This document shows positions 1 through 6,798 of a DNA stretch of 11,802 nt, piece after piece. Location: the NCBI GenBank assembly GCA_018714665.1, contig DVNA01000034.1, positions 1 through 11,802 of the forward strand, in the 5' to 3' direction. Origin of the DNA: Candidatus Gallibacteroides avistercoris. Lineage in GTDB: Bacteria; Bacteroidota; Bacteroidia; Bacteroidales; CHK158-818. A program made the position numbers and the translations under genes. Numbering within the stretch: position 1 is the stretch's first letter; each line of letters starts with the position of its first letter. The notes below the pieces were generated by a model. The model did no database searches and had not been told where the DNA came from. It worked only from the letters and a program-made list of their open reading frames with translations.

Positions 1-282
1 AACGAACCGGGCGTATATATTACCGGGGAATATGGTATCCGAACGGAAAACCTGGTACTGACAACCCTCGACGAAAAAACGGATTTTGCCGAATTTTACA
101 AATTCGAGACCCTGACCCTCTGCCCCATCGACAAAGCAGGCATCGACACCTCCTTGCTGACCGATGCAGAGATTACCTGGTTAAACAACTATCATCAAAT
201 GGTCTTTGAGAAACTGAGCCCGGAACTCTCCGAAGAAGAAACCGAATGGTTAAAACAGGCAACGGCTCCCATCTCTCGATAA
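1..282 (+). CDS. Xaa-Pro aminopeptidase (M24B family), C-terminal end, cut by window edge
   Basis: Only the last 93 residues are present, and the stop is TAA at 280-282. The enzyme removes the N-terminal residue from peptides with proline at position two, using two metal ions. The fragment opens with NEPGVY and continues to GIRTEN. In M24 aminopeptidases the Glu of EPG and the Glu of the GIRxE motif are the last two metal ligands, here residues 2 and 16 of the fragment. The tail, with its CPID stretch, the WLNNYH motif and the ending APIS, resembles the longer three-domain form (XPNPEP1-like) rather than the short E. coli PepP. That assignment is from memory of the family. The N-terminal creatinase-like domains would lie to the left of the window. 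The next gene follows after 13 nt on the same strand, so the two may be co-transcribed. Confidence 0.9.
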   Translation, partial: NEPGVYITGEYGIRTENLVLTTLDEKTDFAEFYKFETLTLCPIDKAGIDTSLLTDAEITWLNNYHQMVFEKLSPELSEEETEWLKQATAPISR

Positions 283-295
283 AACAGAACAGACT

Positions 296-823
296 ATGGC
301 TTTAATAAGATCAGTACGGGGCTTTGTCCCCGAAATCGGGAAAGATTGTTTCCTGGCAGAGAACGCTACCATCGTAGGCGATGTAAAAATGGGAGACGAA
401 TGCAGTATCTGGTTCAATGCTGTCTTGCGGGGCGATGTCAACTCCATCCGCATCGGCAACCGGGTAAACATTCAGGACGGCTCCGTCCTGCATACCTTGT
501 ATGAAAAATCGACCATCGAAATAGGCGATGACGTCTCCATCGGGCACAACGTAACCATCCATGGAGCATCGGTAAAAGACGGGGCTCTCATCGGTATGGG
601 GTCGGTTATATTGGACCACGCCGTTGTCGGCGAAGGAGCTATCGTGGCTGCCGGATCGGTCGTATTGAGCAAAACGGTCATCAAAGCAGGTGAACTTTGG
701 GGGGGAGTCCCGGCCAAATTTATCAAGATGGTAGATTCGGCTCAAAGCAAAGAAATCAATCAAAAGATTGCCAGAAACTACCTGATGTATTCCAAATGGT
801 ATGAGACGGATGAAGACAAATAA
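296..823 (+). CDS. Gamma-class carbonic anhydrase-like protein (left-handed beta-helix hexapeptide repeats)
   Basis: This is a complete 175-residue protein, a usual length for the YrdA/PaaY/CamH-like group. From about residue 10 to 140 it shows hexapeptide repeats of the left-handed beta-helix fold, such as IGDDVSIGHNVTIHG. The residues expected for gamma carbonic anhydrases are visible: Arg45 and Asp47 in LRGDVN, Gln60 in NIQDGS, and the three zinc-ligand histidines His66, His84 and His89. The family acts as a trimer with metal at the subunit interfaces. The extra acidic proton-shuttle loop of the archaeal Cam enzyme is absent, as in many bacterial homologues, and some of those have weak or no measured activity. 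The role could therefore be CO2 hydration or another metal-dependent one. It lies 13 nt after the aminopeptidase and its stop codon touches the terminator stem. Confidence 0.9.
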   Translation: MALIRSVRGFVPEIGKDCFLAENATIVGDVKMGDECSIWFNAVLRGDVNSIRIGNRVNIQDGSVLHTLYEKSTIEIGDDVSIGHNVTIHGASVKDGALIGMGSVILDHAVVGEGAIVAAGSVVLSKTVIKAGELWGGVPAKFIKMVDSAQSKEINQKIARNYLMYSKWYETDEDK

Positions 824-860
824 AAGAGAACGGGTTGAAAATTTCAACCCGTTCTCTTTT
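822..860. terminator. Bidirectional Rho-independent terminator between convergent genes
   Basis: Bases 822-840 and 842-860 are perfect reverse complements (19 bp, with one base at the centre). The stem is GC-rich in the middle (GAACGGGTTG) and flanked by A on one side and T on the other, so each strand has a T-tract after the stem: TCTTTTTG on + and TTTTATTTG on -. It begins within the stop codon of the carbonic anhydrase-like gene and sits downstream of the opposing S4-domain gene. It is likely to end both transcripts. Confidence 0.88.
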
Positions 861-885
861 TGAATCATATCCTGTTCATGTCAAA

Positions 886-955
886 TACGATATATCGTAA
901 GGTTCAGAGGAAATCCTCCATGGAGCGTTGTGGGGGGGGGAAAATAATCTTTTCC
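886..955. other. Non-coding spacer with two palindromes, a G9 run and a small hairpin
   Basis: In the 110-nt spacer between the terminator and the S4 gene there is a perfect 14-bp palindrome at 886-899 (TACGATATATCGTA), a 10-bp palindrome at 916-925 (CTCCATGGAG) and a run of nine G at 932-940. The last two G and the following AAAA can pair with TTTTCC at 950-955 around a 5-nt loop. On neither strand does a T-tract follow that hairpin, so it is not a typical terminator. No open reading frame of interest covers it. A function is not evident. Confidence 0.5.
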
Positions 956-970
956 TTCCCTTAAAAAGCC

Positions 971-1342
971 CTATCGCTTTTTCTTGTTCTTTTCGGGCCG
1001 AGGAGCTTCTGGCGACATCCTGTCCGGCAGACCAATTTTCCAGGCGCCTCGCCTCTGACGTGCGGCAACAGGGCGAGAGGTAGCGGGTGTATCTTCCGGT
1101 TTCGGCCGACGTTTCAGTTTCTTTTTCTCTTCCCGGGCCAAAGCCAACTCTTCCCGTACGGAGTGATATTTCAGGGTCTCCCCGTCAATCCGCACCTTAT
1201 CTGTCAGCAAAACTTTCATCCCCATCCGTGCACAGAGCCCATTTACCGTTACTCGTTCATCGGCTATCAACTGGTCCGCTTCACGACGCGAACAAAATCC
1301 CGTATCGCTTATATACTTATTTAAACGTATCTCTCCTGCCAT
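971..1342 (-). CDS. Stand-alone S4-domain RNA-binding protein with a basic tail
   Basis: This 123-residue protein starts MAGEIRLNKYIS, which matches the opening of the S4 domain in RsuA/RluF-type pseudouridine synthases. Residues 5 to about 52 carry the usual pattern (LNKYIS, CSRREAD, VTVNG, DKVRIDG). In those enzymes a catalytic domain of roughly 180 residues follows. Here it is missing and is replaced by a lysine/arginine-rich, probably disordered tail ending KNKKKR. Automatic transfer of the name pseudouridine synthase would therefore be wrong. The frame stays open upstream to 1522, but that extension lies inside murI. The chosen ATG is two bases past the murI stop and begins directly at the conserved domain, which suggests translational coupling. 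RNA or ribosome binding is inferred from the fold, and the target is unknown. Confidence 0.82.
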   Translation of the reverse strand: MAGEIRLNKYISDTGFCSRREADQLIADERVTVNGLCARMGMKVLLTDKVRIDGETLKYHSVREELALAREEKKKLKRRPKPEDTPATSRPVAARQRRGAWKIGLPDRMSPEAPRPEKNKKKR

Positions 1343-1344
1343 CG

Positions 1345-2187
1345 TCAGTCTATGGTTATATGTTTTATTGACTCTATCTTCGTTCTCAAAAAAATGGACG
1401 CCATCTCGGAAAACTTGCGTTCCGACTCGGTTGTCAGGAACTGGCACCTGCCTCCTTGTGTGCATCGGGCTGCTATTTCGGGATGCCGGCGCAGATAGTC
1501 CTGCAAACTGCGAGCTACCCACTCGCCTTGCGGCATGATTTGTATCTGTTGCGGCAAATAACGCCGTATCTTATTCCCCAACAACGGATAGTGCGTACAT
1601 CCCAAAATAACGGTATCTATACGGGAGGAACGGCTTAACAACCGGTTCAGGTGCTGTTGCACAAAATAATCGGCTCCCGGTTTATCGTATTCGCGATTCT
1701 CTACCAAAGGTACCCACATGGGACAGGCTTCTGAAAAAACTTCGATATGGGGAAACACCTTTTTGATCTCCAACGGATAGGATTCCGACTGAACCGTTCC
1801 CTCCGTTCCCAACAACCCCACACATCCGGAGCGGGTTACTTCGCCTACCCCCTCTACCGTAGGACGGATAATGCCCAATACCCGTCTATTCGGGTCCCAT
1901 TGCGGCAAATCTTTCTGTTGAATAGACCGGAGTGCCTTGGCCGATGCCGTATTGCAGGCCAGGATGACCAGATGGCATCCTTGCTCAAACAAATAGCGGA
2001 CAGCCTGCCGGGTAAACTGATATACCACCTCGAAGGAGCGTGAACCGTAAGGAGCCCGTGCATTGTCCCCCAGATAGAGATAATCGTATTGGGGCAATAC
2101 CTTGCGGATATTGTCCAAAATGGTTAATCCTCCGTATCCGGAATCGAACACTCCTATCGGACCGGGATGTTTAGGCAATTCGTCCAT
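1345..2187 (-). CDS. murI: Glutamate racemase
   Basis: MurI converts L-glutamate to D-glutamate for the peptidoglycan stem peptide in the cytoplasm. With the start chosen here it has 280 residues, normal for the family. The glycine-rich FDSGYGG with the N-terminal catalytic-site Asp-Ser is near residues 14-20. The two catalytic cysteines are Cys78 in ACNTASAKA and Cys197 in GCTHYPLL. The frame is open to an ATG at 2253, but that extension would translate the 16-bp hairpin at 2208-2240 into a false hydrophobic segment. ATG at 2187 has GGAG ten bases upstream and gives MDELPKHPGPIGVFDSG, and ATG at 2196 is the alternative. The gene follows the Skp genes and is two bases from the S4 gene. Confidence 0.93.
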   Translation of the reverse strand: MDELPKHPGPIGVFDSGYGGLTILDNIRKVLPQYDYLYLGDNARAPYGSRSFEVVYQFTRQAVRYLFEQGCHLVILACNTASAKALRSIQQKDLPQWDPNRRVLGIIRPTVEGVGEVTRSGCVGLLGTEGTVQSESYPLEIKKVFPHIEVFSEACPMWVPLVENREYDKPGADYFVQQHLNRLLSRSSRIDTVILGCTHYPLLGNKIRRYLPQQIQIMPQGEWVARSLQDYLRRHPEIAARCTQGGRCQFLTTESERKFSEMASIFLRTKIESIKHITID

Positions 2188-2207
2188 TCTATCCATTCTC
2201 CAAAACA

Positions 2208-2240
2208 GAAGAAGGATGATAAGCCTTATCATCCTTCTTC
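2208..2240 (-). terminator. 16-bp perfect hairpin after the second Skp gene, just before murI
   Basis: Bases 2208-2223 (GAAGAAGGATGATAAG) and 2225-2240 are perfect reverse complements. On the - strand the stem begins about 18 nt after the Skp stop codon and is followed by TGTTTTGG, a short T-rich tract. It looks like a terminator, possibly leaky, for the uppS-bamA-skp transcript. The GC content of the stem is modest. Because murI starts only 12-21 nt further on, it could also be an attenuator or a processing/stability stem rather than a full stop. Confidence 0.65.
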
Positions 2241-2258
2241 CCCTATAATACATGGTTG

Positions 2259-2765
2259 TTATTGCAGGTTCAATTTTGCTTTTACCAACGGAGTAACATC
2301 TACACTTCCATTTCCTTTAAAAAGGATAGATCCGGAAGAGAGGTCCAATATATAGGTAAAGCTGTTTTCTTTACCTACGGCTTCAATAGCGGAATTTATT
2401 TTCTTGATAATCGGAGCCATCAATTCATTCTGCTTTTTATTTAATGTTTCAAAAGCATTTTGTTTAAATTCAGCAGCCTTTTCCTCAATACTTTGCAACG
2501 ACTGTTCACGACGAACACGAATCGTTTCAGACAGCGTATCGGCTTCTGCTTGATAACGTTTGAATTCCTGCACGTATTGTTCGTTCAAATTAGCCAATTC
2601 GTCTTCAAATTTTTTCTGCATGGATTCCAGCTGTTTAATGGCCGATGCCTGCTCGGGCATTAACGAAAGAATCTCATTGGAATCTATATATCCGATCTTT
2701 ACGGTTTGTGCAAACGAGACGGTTGGTAAAACCAACAAAACGGCTAATACTAATTTTTTCAACAT
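2259..2765 (-). CDS. Skp/OmpH-family periplasmic chaperone (second of tandem pair)
   Basis: This 168-residue protein has a signal peptide, with likely cleavage after SFA at residue 19. The mature part begins TVKIGYIDSNEIL, the short beta strand typical of OmpH/Skp proteins. It is followed by a long charged helical stretch (about residues 40-130) expected to form the coiled-coil arms of the trimer, and ends in the family's hydrophobic strand region (YILDLSSGSILF). Skp chaperones hold unfolded outer-membrane proteins in the periplasm and deliver them to BamA, which is encoded two genes upstream. It is separated by 56 nt from its paralogue and has its own TAnnTTTG box. The two copies differ clearly in sequence, so this is an old duplication. 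Confidence 0.9.
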   Translation of the reverse strand: MLKKLVLAVLLVLPTVSFAQTVKIGYIDSNEILSLMPEQASAIKQLESMQKKFEDELANLNEQYVQEFKRYQAEADTLSETIRVRREQSLQSIEEKAAEFKQNAFETLNKKQNELMAPIIKKINSAIEAVGKENSFTYILDLSSGSILFKGNGSVDVTPLVKAKLNLQ

Positions 2766-2808
2766 AATATCAAGTTTTATTTTATAATTTCGTTAATTAT
2801 TCACACCA

Positions 2809-2816
2809 CAAATGTA
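2809..2816 (-). promoter_or_regulatory. Candidate Bacteroidetes -7 box (TACATTTG) before the second Skp gene
   Basis: On the - strand this reads TACATTTG, matching the TAnnTTTG consensus recognised by the Bacteroidetes primary sigma factor. It lies about 44 nt upstream of the ATG at 2765, inside the 56-nt gap between the two Skp genes. I see no good TTTG -33 element at the right distance, so the call rests on one box and its position. Confidence 0.45.
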
Positions 2817-2821
2817 CGCAT

Positions 2822-3334
2822 TTATTTTGAATATCCTAATCTTTGAAGCACTTGATCACTTATATCGATATCGGGAGAGGCAAAAATGATGGCCCGGTCA
2901 GAAGCCCGATCGATAACCATTTTATAATCTTGTTCCAATGAAATGGCCTTGACAGCCTCGTAGATATTATCTTCTATCGGTTTGATGAGCAATTCTTGCA
3001 GTTTCATCATCTCGCCGTCCTGCCCGAAATATTTCTGACGCAAATCTTGCGCCTCTTTTTCTTTTTTCAGGATAGACTCTTCCTGTTGGTTCCGGGCCTC
3101 TGCCGTCAGGTTCTGACTATTCTGATACGCTTTATACATATCCTGAACTTGTTTCATAACCGTCTCTATCTCATCCTGCCAAGTTTTGGCCTTGGTCTCT
3201 ATCTGTTCATTGGCAGCTTTATACTCGGGTATATTGTTAAAAATATACTCCATATCTATCAAGGCATATTTCTGAGCGTTTGCACTAAATGCAGAGACGC
3301 ACGCCAACATGAACGCAACAACAATTTTTTTCAT
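2822..3334 (-). CDS. Skp/OmpH-family periplasmic chaperone (first of tandem pair)
   Basis: This 170-residue protein has a clear signal peptide (MKKIVVAFMLACVSAFSANA, cleavage before Gln21). The mature start KYALIDMEYIFNNIPEY is a standard OmpH/Skp opening. A long charged helical region follows (about residues 38-125) with many Glu, Gln and Lys, then the closing strand segment (YKMVIDRASDRAIIF). The expected role is a trimeric periplasmic holdase for outer-membrane proteins. It follows bamA by 58 nt, a pairing also common outside Bacteroidales, where skp lies next to bamA. It shares fold and layout with the next gene but has a longer, more acidic C-terminus (DIDISDQVLQRLGYSK). Confidence 0.9.
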   Translation of the reverse strand: MKKIVVAFMLACVSAFSANAQKYALIDMEYIFNNIPEYKAANEQIETKAKTWQDEIETVMKQVQDMYKAYQNSQNLTAEARNQQEESILKKEKEAQDLRQKYFGQDGEMMKLQELLIKPIEDNIYEAVKAISLEQDYKMVIDRASDRAIIFASPDIDISDQVLQRLGYSK

Positions 3335-3387
3335 AATTTATCCCATTTAATTATTTAACAACAAGCAATATCCATTTATGGTTTAGG

Positions 3388-3395
3388 CAAAACTA
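3388..3395 (-). promoter_or_regulatory. Candidate Bacteroidetes -7 box (TAGTTTTG) before the first Skp gene
   Basis: The - strand reads TAGTTTTG, a match to TAnnTTTG, about 54 nt upstream of the Skp ATG at 3334. Its first three bases are also the bamA stop codon, so the match is partly forced by coding sequence. No convincing -33 element is seen: the nearest TTG, at 3407-3409, is only 11 nt away. This would allow the chaperone to be made independently of bamA. Confidence 0.35.
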
Positions 3396-6029
3396 AAACT
3401 CCTGACCAAGGATAAAGTGTATCTGATTCCCGCCTTTTTGTCCGTAAACTTTATCGAACCCGTAAGCGTAGTCGATACCCATCATGCCTACCATAGGCAG
3501 GAAGATACGGGCTCCGATTCCTGCCGAACGTTTCAACTGGAACGGGTTAAAGTCTGAAACATCGGTCCACGCATTACCCCCTTCCACGAAAGTCAGCATA
3601 TAGATAGTCGAGGCGGGTTCCAACAACAACGGGAACCTCAATTCAGCGCCTAACCGGGTATAACAATACCCTTCTGCTCCATAAGGGGTCAACGATCCAT
3701 TTTCATATCCACGCAAAGCGATTATTTCGGTAGCATAGCTGGAAGAGTATCCCGTCATTCCATCACCTCCTACATAGAAGGTCTCAAAAGGCGATTTTTT
3801 ATATTTATTATACGATCCCAAGAAACCGAACTCGGCACGGGTCATCAACACCAACGTACGTTGCTTTTCATTGCCCATGGGAGTCAACGGCGTAAAGGTC
3901 TTAGCTTTGAACTTCCACTTGTGGTATTCTATCCAGCGGTACATCTTTTGTTGGTCCTTTTCATCGTTTTTATCCAGATTCTCGTAATCGATGTTGTCGA
4001 ACAACGAATAGGGAGGAGTTGCTTGTACCGACAAAGAGAATTGAGATCCGATACGCGTATATATCGGATTGTCGATGGAGTTACGGGCCAGCGTTAAGGT
4101 TAAACTCAAACTGTTACTATTCCCGTTGCGGAAGTAACGGATATACTCCCAATCTTTCAATTTATAGAGTTGATACCCCAATTCGGCATTGAAAGTGAAA
4201 TAGTCGTCAGGCCAAACCAACCGTTTCCCGAATCCGACGGCCACACCGAAAAGTTGGAGCGACTTATCCGGGTCCATGGCAAAAGAATAGTCATACCCAC
4301 TGTTACCATATCCGTAATAGCTGTTATAAGAGGTCAAATAATTACGGTTATAGTAATTGGTACTGATATCCGTCTGCCGGCTGTAATAGGCCGTTACAGA
4401 AAGCAGATTGGGGCGTTTCCCTCCGAACCACGGATCCATGAACGAAATCATGTACGACTGATAATACCGGGCATTGGTTTGTGCGCTTAATGTCAACTGT
4501 TGTCCGTCTCCCTGGGGAATAATTCCTTTGTAGGCCTTGGGATTAAACAGGTTGCGGATAGAGAAATTGCTAAATTTCAAGCTAAGCCGCCCCACGATAC
4601 CGGTCTGCCCCCATCCGGCCGATAGCTCTACCTGGTCGCTGGCTTTAGGCTCTAACCCGTAAATAATATCTACCGTACTGTTTTCCGGATCGGGTTGTGC
4701 CTGCGGGTTGATGGTTTCGGGGTCGAAGTGTCCCAACTGCTGTATTTCTCGAACGGAACGGAGCAAATCGCTCTTACTAAACAACTCTCCGGGACGTGTA
4801 CGCAATTCGCGACGTACTACATGTTCGTAAACTTTATCATTTCCTTGAATGATAACTTTGTTTACCCGGGCCTGTTCTCCTTCATAGATACGCATCTCCA
4901 AATCAACGGAGTCTTCTACGATATTGAGCTCGGTAGGCATTACGTTAAAGAACAAATATCCTTGATCTAAATAGAGATTGCTCACAGCATCGTTGTCCTC
5001 TTTCAAACGCTGTTGCAACAATTTTTGATTATAGACGTCACCGGGCTTGATATTCAGAATCTCTCCCAGATATTCGGTAGGATACAATTCATTTCCTACC
5101 CAACGGATATCGCGTATGTAATATTTCTTTCCTTCGTCTATTTTAATCTTCACATCCACTGTTTTTTCACCACTCATCCAGAAAGTATCCTCTACAATGG
5201 TGGCATCGCGGTAACCCAATTCGTTGTATTTGTCCAGAATCAGGCCCAAATCGTTTTGAAACTCCTCTTTTACGAATTTTTTGGGACGGAACAGGTTGTA
5301 AATTTTTCCTTTTTCATTGGTTTTCTTCATCGCCCGTTTGATCTTCCGGTCCGACAAGGCCAAATTGCCTTCTATCTCGATTTTCCGTACCTTGATTTTG
5401 GCCTTTTTATCAATGGCAATATGGACATTAACAAAATCTTCCCGATCGGGATCTTCTTCTTGGGTTATCTGAACGGCAATATTCCCGTACCCTTTCTCTT
5501 CGTAATATTTGTGGATTACGGTTTTGGCCCGATCAATCAGGTTCGGGGAGATTTGACTTCCTTTTACCAACCCGATTCTCATGTCCAGGTCTTCCCGGTC
5601 AGACTTACGTATGCCCGAATAGGTAATAGAGGATATGCGGGGACGTTGTTTCAGAGATATGTCCAACCACACTTTGTCGCCGTAAGTCTTCACCACCTTG
5701 ATAGAGACATCTGAAAACAACCCCTGTTTCCACAACCGTTTTACCGCAGCAGAGATCTCCTCTCCCGGGATATAGATACGCTGCCCTACCGACAACCCGG
5801 AAAGGGATACCAGAACATACTCGTCTTTGTTGGTAACGTTGGAAATTGAGATACCTGCAATCTCAAAACTACGTGGAGAATCGGAATAATTGATTTCGGG
5901 ATTATATATTGTATCAAGTTGTATCGGGGATTGTCCGTGAACCGCTGCCATACCCATGAAAGAGAGAATAAACAACAGAAATAATTTACGCATAAATGTG
6001 TGTTGCATTATTTTTTTTACGATTATCAT
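3393..6029 (-). CDS. bamA: Outer-membrane protein assembly factor BamA
   Basis: BamA is the Omp85 pore that folds and inserts beta-barrel proteins into the outer membrane. With the start at 6029 it has 878 residues. A signal peptide lies within about 1-33 (MRKLFLLFILSF, ending HGQ). Five POTRA domains follow at roughly 54-130, 131-208, 211-299, 302-384 and 386-460, then a C-terminal 16-strand barrel from about 465. The conserved loop-6 motif appears as LRGYENG near 772-778, and the protein ends in Phe within a typical beta-signal (IHFILGQEF). The ATG at 6029 overlaps the uppS stop as ATGA, which favours coupling. ATGs at 6008 (after an A-rich tract) and 5993 (directly at the signal peptide) are alternatives. 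A loop near residues 553-584 is very rich in tyrosine. Confidence 0.95.
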   Translation of the reverse strand: MIIVKKIMQHTFMRKLFLLFILSFMGMAAVHGQSPIQLDTIYNPEINYSDSPRSFEIAGISISNVTNKDEYVLVSLSGLSVGQRIYIPGEEISAAVKRLWKQGLFSDVSIKVVKTYGDKVWLDISLKQRPRISSITYSGIRKSDREDLDMRIGLVKGSQISPNLIDRAKTVIHKYYEEKGYGNIAVQITQEEDPDREDFVNVHIAIDKKAKIKVRKIEIEGNLALSDRKIKRAMKKTNEKGKIYNLFRPKKFVKEEFQNDLGLILDKYNELGYRDATIVEDTFWMSGEKTVDVKIKIDEGKKYYIRDIRWVGNELYPTEYLGEILNIKPGDVYNQKLLQQRLKEDNDAVSNLYLDQGYLFFNVMPTELNIVEDSVDLEMRIYEGEQARVNKVIIQGNDKVYEHVVRRELRTRPGELFSKSDLLRSVREIQQLGHFDPETINPQAQPDPENSTVDIIYGLEPKASDQVELSAGWGQTGIVGRLSLKFSNFSIRNLFNPKAYKGIIPQGDGQQLTLSAQTNARYYQSYMISFMDPWFGGKRPNLLSVTAYYSRQTDISTNYYNRNYLTSYNSYYGYGNSGYDYSFAMDPDKSLQLFGVAVGFGKRLVWPDDYFTFNAELGYQLYKLKDWEYIRYFRNGNSNSLSLTLTLARNSIDNPIYTRIGSQFSLSVQATPPYSLFDNIDYENLDKNDEKDQQKMYRWIEYHKWKFKAKTFTPLTPMGNEKQRTLVLMTRAEFGFLGSYNKYKKSPFETFYVGGDGMTGYSSSYATEIIALRGYENGSLTPYGAEGYCYTRLGAELRFPLLLEPASTIYMLTFVEGGNAWTDVSDFNPFQLKRSAGIGARIFLPMVGMMGIDYAYGFDKVYGQKGGNQIHFILGQEF

Positions 6030-6763
6030 AATTGTTCGCTGATTTTTCCAAAACGTCTTTCGCGACGTTGGTATTCATATATGGCCTTATACAACGATTC
6101 TTCCCTGAAATCAGGCCAATACTCATCGGTAAAATAGAGTTCGGAATAGGCCGATTGCCATAATAAGAAATTACTGATCCGAATCTCCCCACCGGTACGG
6201 ATAAGCAAATCGGGATCGGGAAAATCTTTTGTATTCAAATAGGTCTCAAATTTTTTTGTATCAATCGCCTCAACTGAAAATTCTCCATTTTGTACGGCTG
6301 CTGCAATCTGCCGCACAGCATGGACGATTTCCCAACGCGACGAATAACTCAATGCCAATATCAGGGTCAGGCCTGTACATACGGATGTTATCACCATGCT
6401 TTTTTCCAAAGCCTCCTTGACGCTGACAGGCATTTGCGATAAATCCCCAATGATACGCAATCGTACATTGTTCTGTTTTAACGTATCAGTCTCTTTTTCC
6501 AAGGCGTATGCCAACAGCGACATAAGGGCTTCTACCTCTTGTTCGGGACGGTTCCAGTTTTCGGTCGAGAATGTATATAAGGTAAGGTAATCTATGCCTA
6601 TTTTTGCAGCAGCTTCCGTTATCTTGCGGACAGACTTTACTCCATATTGATGGCCATAACTACGCTCCTTTCCCTGTTGTTTGGCCCAACGCCCATTACC
6701 ATCCATTATGATAGCTATGTGTTTGGGTAATGCTGATTTATCTATTTTATCTTGATACGACAT
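6026..6763 (-). CDS. uppS: Undecaprenyl diphosphate synthase (cis-prenyltransferase)
   Basis: UppS condenses isopentenyl diphosphate onto farnesyl diphosphate to give the C55 lipid carrier for peptidoglycan and O-antigen-like glycans. The 245-residue length is normal. The N-terminal motif HIAIIMDGNGRWA contains the catalytic Asp21. The YTFSTENWNRP motif is near 63-73. The C-terminal signature RTGGEIRISNFLLWQ with Arg189, Arg195 and Ser197 binds the diphosphate of the substrate, and Glu208 in SELYF matches the family's acidic residue. The ATG at 6763 has AAGGA immediately upstream. The stop overlaps the bamA start by four bases, and the lipoprotein gene ends 35 nt before it, so all three probably share a transcript. 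Confidence 0.96.
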   Translation of the reverse strand: MSYQDKIDKSALPKHIAIIMDGNGRWAKQQGKERSYGHQYGVKSVRKITEAAAKIGIDYLTLYTFSTENWNRPEQEVEALMSLLAYALEKETDTLKQNNVRLRIIGDLSQMPVSVKEALEKSMVITSVCTGLTLILALSYSSRWEIVHAVRQIAAAVQNGEFSVEAIDTKKFETYLNTKDFPDPDLLIRTGGEIRISNFLLWQSAYSELYFTDEYWPDFREESLYKAIYEYQRRERRFGKISEQL

Positions 6764-6798
6764 TCCTTTCTGTTTCTTATGACAACCAAATGGCTTGC

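Noticed and set aside
311..868. A 185-codon open frame on the - strand opposite the carbonic anhydrase-like gene
   Set aside because: It starts inside the terminator region and runs against a gene with all family metal ligands. No domain is recognisable.
1343..1522. N-terminal extension of the S4-domain protein by 60 residues
   Set aside because: It would overlap the murI coding sequence over its whole length. The S4 family begins directly at the ATG at 1342, which is placed for coupling after the murI stop.
5013..5714. A 233-codon open frame on the + strand opposite the bamA POTRA region
   Set aside because: It is antisense to well-conserved POTRA domains. The hydrophobic Phe/Ile-rich translation is what the complement of charged codons gives. 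No start signal or homologous motif is seen.
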